Below the pieces are notes generated by a model. It did not search any database. It worked only from the letters and a program-made list of their open reading frames with translations, and was not told where the DNA came from. 34,608 nucleotides of DNA, taken from positions 1 to 34,608 of the forward strand of contig RFVF01000006.1 in NCBI GenBank assembly GCA_009922615.1, in the 5' to 3' direction. Positions within the stretch are counted from its first letter, which is position 1. Every line of letters begins with the position of its first letter. The position numbers and the translations under genes were made by a program. This document shows positions 32,221 through 34,608 of this stretch, piece by piece. The DNA is from Pseudomonadota bacterium (lineage in GTDB: Bacteria > Verrucomicrobiota > Verrucomicrobiia > Limisphaerales > SXTU01).

Positions 32221-33006
32221 ATGTCGTCACTCACGCACACTTACCTCGCCCGCTGCCGCGCGTTATTCGACACCGTCGAGGAGCAGACGCCCGCCATCCA
32301 GCTAGCGGCGGGTTGGTTTGCAGAAAGCATTCTCGCGGGTCGTATGGTTCATCTGTTCGGGTCTGGTCACAGCCGCATTCTCGTGGAGGAAATGTGGCCG
32401 CGCTATGGATCGTTTCCTGGCTTCAATCCCATCGTTGAGCTGTCGCTCTCGTTCCACAACCTCGTCGTCGGTGCGAATGGGCAGCGGCAGGCGATGTTCC
32501 TCGAAAACGTCTCCGGCCTTGCCGAACGCATCCTGCGGAACTTCGACTTGTCCGATCGCGACTGCGCGCTCGTTGTCTCGTCGTCCGGTTGCAACGTCGT
32601 TCCCATCGAGATGGCGGTGCATTTTCGCAAACGCGGGGTGAAAGTCGTCGCCATCGTCAGTCGCGCTCACTCGGAGGCCAGCACAAGCCGCCATGCGAGC
32701 GGGAAGAAACTCCAGGACTTTGCCGACCTCGTGCTTGATACCGGCGCGCCCGTGGGCGATGCGATGGTGCATGTGGACGGCCTTGACACGCCGGTCGCGC
32801 CCGGCTCGACCATCGGCGGCTGCGCGCTGGTGAACGCGTTAAAGGCGGAAGTAGCCGCGCGGCTCGTCGCCGCTGGCCAACCGCCGAAGGTGCTGACTGC
32901 CGGCGCAGTCGTCGGTGCCGCGAAGGCCACGGAGTTATTCGAGGCCGCCTATGATGAACATGCACGGCGGCTGGCAAAACTTTACGAGAAACAAGGAATT
33001 ACATGA
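32221..33006 (+). CDS. SIS-domain protein (UPF0309-like, phosphosugar-binding)
   Basis: A 261-residue soluble protein. SIS domains bind phosphosugars in isomerases and regulators. The signature is the glycine-rich HLFGSGHSRILVEEMWPR near the start, then LVVSSSGCNVVPIEMAVHFRKRGVKVVAIVS and a C-terminal helical part with PGSTIGGCALVNALKAEVAARL. This pattern resembles UPF0309-type proteins rather than GlmS or MurQ. It follows a ROK gene, a pairing seen in amino-sugar use; the reaction is unknown. ATG 32221 is used because a long in-frame extension upstream would overlap the ROK gene. Its stop overlaps purU (ATGA). Confidence 0.86.
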   Translation: MSSLTHTYLARCRALFDTVEEQTPAIQLAAGWFAESILAGRMVHLFGSGHSRILVEEMWPRYGSFPGFNPIVELSLSFHNLVVGANGQRQAMFLENVSGLAERILRNFDLSDRDCALVVSSSGCNVVPIEMAVHFRKRGVKVVAIVSRAHSEASTSRHASGKKLQDFADLVLDTGAPVGDAMVHVDGLDTPVAPGSTIGGCALVNALKAEVAARLVAAGQPPKVLTAGAVVGAAKATELFEAAYDEHARRLAKLYEKQGIT

Positions 33007-33839
33007 GCACGCGCGTTTTGCTGGTTGAATGTGAGGATCGTCCGGGGCTGGTGCATGGCATTACCGGCGTCTTGTTCAGGCGCGGGCTCAACATCGTCGG
33101 CAATCAGGAATTTGTGGATGCCGGGACGGCGCGTTTTTACATGCGGACGGAGTTCGATGGCGTGGTTGAGGCCGAGCCGTTGCTGAACGAGTTGCGCGCC
33201 GTGCTGCCCGCAGCAGCGGATGTTCGCCTTTCCGACCTGGCACCGAAGCGCATCGTCGTCTTCGCTTCGAAGGAGCACCATTGTCTGGCCGACTTGCTGG
33301 TGCGGCACGAGTTTGGCCAGCTCAACGCGCGGCTGCTGGCCGTGGTGAGCAATCATGAGTCGCTGGCACCGCTGGTCGCGAAGTTCAACCTGCCGTTTCA
33401 TCATCTCGGTCACGGCGACGGGGGGCGCGAGTCGCACGAGGCGGGCCTGCAACGAATCTTGGAGGGCTACCAGCCGGAGTTTCTCGTGCTGGCAAAATAC
33501 ATGCGTATTCTCAGTCCGGGTTTTGTCGGCCAGTTTCCCTCACGCATCATCAACATTCACCACTCGTTCCTGCCGGCGTTTGTGGGGGCGAAGCCGTATC
33601 ATCAGGCGTTCCAGCGCGGTGTGAAGGTCATCGGAGCCACGGCGCATTTCGTCACCGACCACCTTGATGAAGGGCCCATCATCGTCCAACAGGTCATTCC
33701 GGTGGACCATACCCACACGCCACGGGACTTGGCTCAGGCGGGCCACGATGTGGAGCAGATCGTCCTGGCGCGCGCGTTGAAACTTGTTTTCGAGGACCGT
33801 GTGTTCCTCTGCGGAAACAGAACGGTTATCTTCGACTGA
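33003..33839 (+). CDS. purU: Formyltetrahydrofolate deformylase PurU
   Basis: Hydrolyses 10-formyltetrahydrofolate to formate and tetrahydrofolate, balancing one-carbon pools. The 278-residue product has an N-terminal ACT domain (about 1-80; LVECEDRPGLVHGITGVLF) that probably senses methionine or glycine. A formyltransferase-type catalytic domain follows: NIHHSFLPAFVGAKPYHQAF with Asn184, His186 and His187, then RGVKVIGATAHFVTDHLDEG, which carries the catalytic Asp. The start overlaps the SIS gene stop. The next gene is a methionine synthase, so the pair touches one-carbon metabolism. Confidence 0.94.
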   Translation: MSTRVLLVECEDRPGLVHGITGVLFRRGLNIVGNQEFVDAGTARFYMRTEFDGVVEAEPLLNELRAVLPAAADVRLSDLAPKRIVVFASKEHHCLADLLVRHEFGQLNARLLAVVSNHESLAPLVAKFNLPFHHLGHGDGGRESHEAGLQRILEGYQPEFLVLAKYMRILSPGFVGQFPSRIINIHHSFLPAFVGAKPYHQAFQRGVKVIGATAHFVTDHLDEGPIIVQQVIPVDHTHTPRDLAQAGHDVEQIVLARALKLVFEDRVFLCGNRTVIFD

Positions 33840-33846
33840 AATATGT

Positions 33847-33910
33847 GCCACGGGTTGAACGCGGATGAAACACGGAACATTCCGTGTCTCATCCGTGTCT
33901 TGTCCGCGGC
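33847..33910. repeat. 31-bp inverted repeat between purU and the metE-like gene
   Basis: Arms 33847-33877 and 33880-33910 are near-complementary, with perfect pairing in GGATGA and ACACGGAA. The CACGGATGAAA-type units match the left arm of the element at 29421-29571. A long stem with a two-base centre lies 22 bases before the metE-like start. Confidence 0.7.
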
Positions 33911-33931
33911 TCGTTCGAAATTGCCTTGAAC

Positions 33932-34608
33932 ATGAGTGCTCTTCCTCTTCGCACGACCGTCATCGGCAGCTACCCGTTTCCGGGCTGGCTGGAATTTGCC
34001 TGCCAGAATCTCAGCCAGTTCGGCGACTCCGATCGCACAGAGATGGTGGAAGATGCCGTCACTATCGCCGTGAAGGATCAGCTCGACGCGGGGCTGGATG
34101 TCATCACGGACGGCGAACAGACACGGCTGGACTTCAACTTGAGCTTCTATGGCTTCATTGAGGGCATTGAGTTGGAGAGCGCTCCACCAAGACACTTTGG
34201 CCCACCTGCGCATGACCAACGCGGGAAACACAAGGTCATCGGCGAACTGCGCGCTCTGCGCGGGCTGGGAGCGGTGGTGGATTTCGAGCGGCTGAAGCGC
34301 ATTGCCGAATCCAGAATCCAGAATTCAGAATTCAGAATTGCGCTGAAGGCGTCGGTGCCGGGGCCTTACACCCTCAGCGGTCGCCTGCTGGCGAACGATC
34401 AATACAAAAACCGCTGGGAACTGACGGAGGCGTTGCTGCCGCTGGTGCGCGTGGAGTTGGAGGCGCTGGTGCGCGCGGGCTGCACCGAGATTTGCGTGGA
34501 TGAGCCGAGCATGAGTTGCTACGCGCATCGCGAAGACCCGAAGCGCTTCGTGAACATCTTCAATCGCACTGTCGAAACAGTCGTAGGCAAGTGCCACCTC
34601 AGCACGCA
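33932..34608 (+). CDS. Cobalamin-independent methionine synthase-like protein, 5' part (partial)
   Basis: The frame runs off the right edge after 225 complete codons. Visible MetE-type motifs are TTVIGSYPFPGWL at the start, LDVITDGEQTRLDFN, LKASVPGPYTLSG and ICVDEPSMSCY. These fit the short MetE core proteins (single TIM barrel, about 340-380 residues) of archaea and many bacteria, which methylate homocysteine or a related thiol. The metal-binding His and Cys residues lie further on, beyond the window. Codons about 126-137 (ESRIQNSEFRIA) are encoded by a heptamer array and form an extra loop. ATG 33932 begins just after an inverted repeat. Confidence 0.85.
   Translation, partial: MSALPLRTTVIGSYPFPGWLEFACQNLSQFGDSDRTEMVEDAVTIAVKDQLDAGLDVITDGEQTRLDFNLSFYGFIEGIELESAPPRHFGPPAHDQRGKHKVIGELRALRGLGAVVDFERLKRIAESRIQNSEFRIALKASVPGPYTLSGRLLANDQYKNRWELTEALLPLVRVELEALVRAGCTEICVDEPSMSCYAHREDPKRFVNIFNRTVETVVGKCHLST
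34307..34341 (+). repeat. Five-unit heptamer array inside the metE-like gene
   Basis: Units GAATCCA (twice), GAATTCA (twice) and GAATTGC, exactly 35 bp, translated as the loop ESRIQNSEFRIA between two conserved segments. Confidence 0.75.

Noticed and set aside
7507..34341. Heptamer arrays as a CRISPR array
   Set aside because: Units are seven bases with no unique spacers, and no cas genes are present.

Overview
The window is a dense, high-G+C stretch of bacterial chromosome. It most resembles the PVC superphylum, probably Verrucomicrobiota of the Pedosphaera/Limisphaera kind. That placement is inferred from three things: a division/cell-wall cluster with a divergent FtsZ and a LysM protein between murD and ftsW, an oversized GreA-like factor of the kind known from chlamydiae, and a GYF-type membrane protein of a sort I associate with Verrucomicrobia. 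No rRNA, tRNA, insertion sequence, phage gene or CRISPR array was seen. No stretch over about 220 bases lacks a gene.

Bases 1-13580 (+ strand) are the cell-wall and division (dcw) cluster: an unidentified gene tail, murF, a 53-codon ORF, mraY, murD, a LysM protein, ftsW, murG, murB, ddl, ftsQ, ftsA and ftsZ. Together they take UDP-MurNAc-peptide through lipid II to septal wall synthesis under the Z-ring. Most junctions overlap or nearly touch. murC, which usually lies between murG and murB, is absent from this spot.

Bases 13754-18261 (- strand) carry an ElyC-like envelope protein, nadC, birA, coaX and trpA, which is cofactor and tryptophan synthesis. Bases 18346-22515 (+) carry three envelope-type proteins: an exported TPR protein, a membrane-anchored SGNH/TPR protein and a GYF protein. 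rsmB (-) has a ~280-residue Arg/Pro-rich front extension. It is divergent from a GreA-like gene (24729-26412) that is split by one base. Bases 26419-30320 (-) read queE, a class III aminotransferase, rsmA and a Nudix hydrolase. Bases 30400-34608 (+) carry an SDR, a ROK-family protein, a SIS protein, purU and the start of a MetE-like methionine synthase cut by the window end.

The most unusual feature is a layer of small repeats that the genes do not explain. (1) At least twelve short arrays share a 7-nt period, mostly 21-42 bp and often about 35 bp, but their unit sequences differ. They lie in gene junctions and also inside murG, the aminotransferase, queE and the metE-like gene, where they stay in frame and are translated as extra loops. 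(2) Several REP-like GC-rich hairpins occur, including a head-to-head pair translated inside the aminotransferase. (3) Three long palindromes built of roughly 10-11-nt CAC-headed units fill the spacers birA/nadC, aminotransferase/queE and purU/metE. What is conserved in class 1 is period and length rather than sequence, which suggests a generating process rather than a copied element. I consider this the best candidate for something undescribed.
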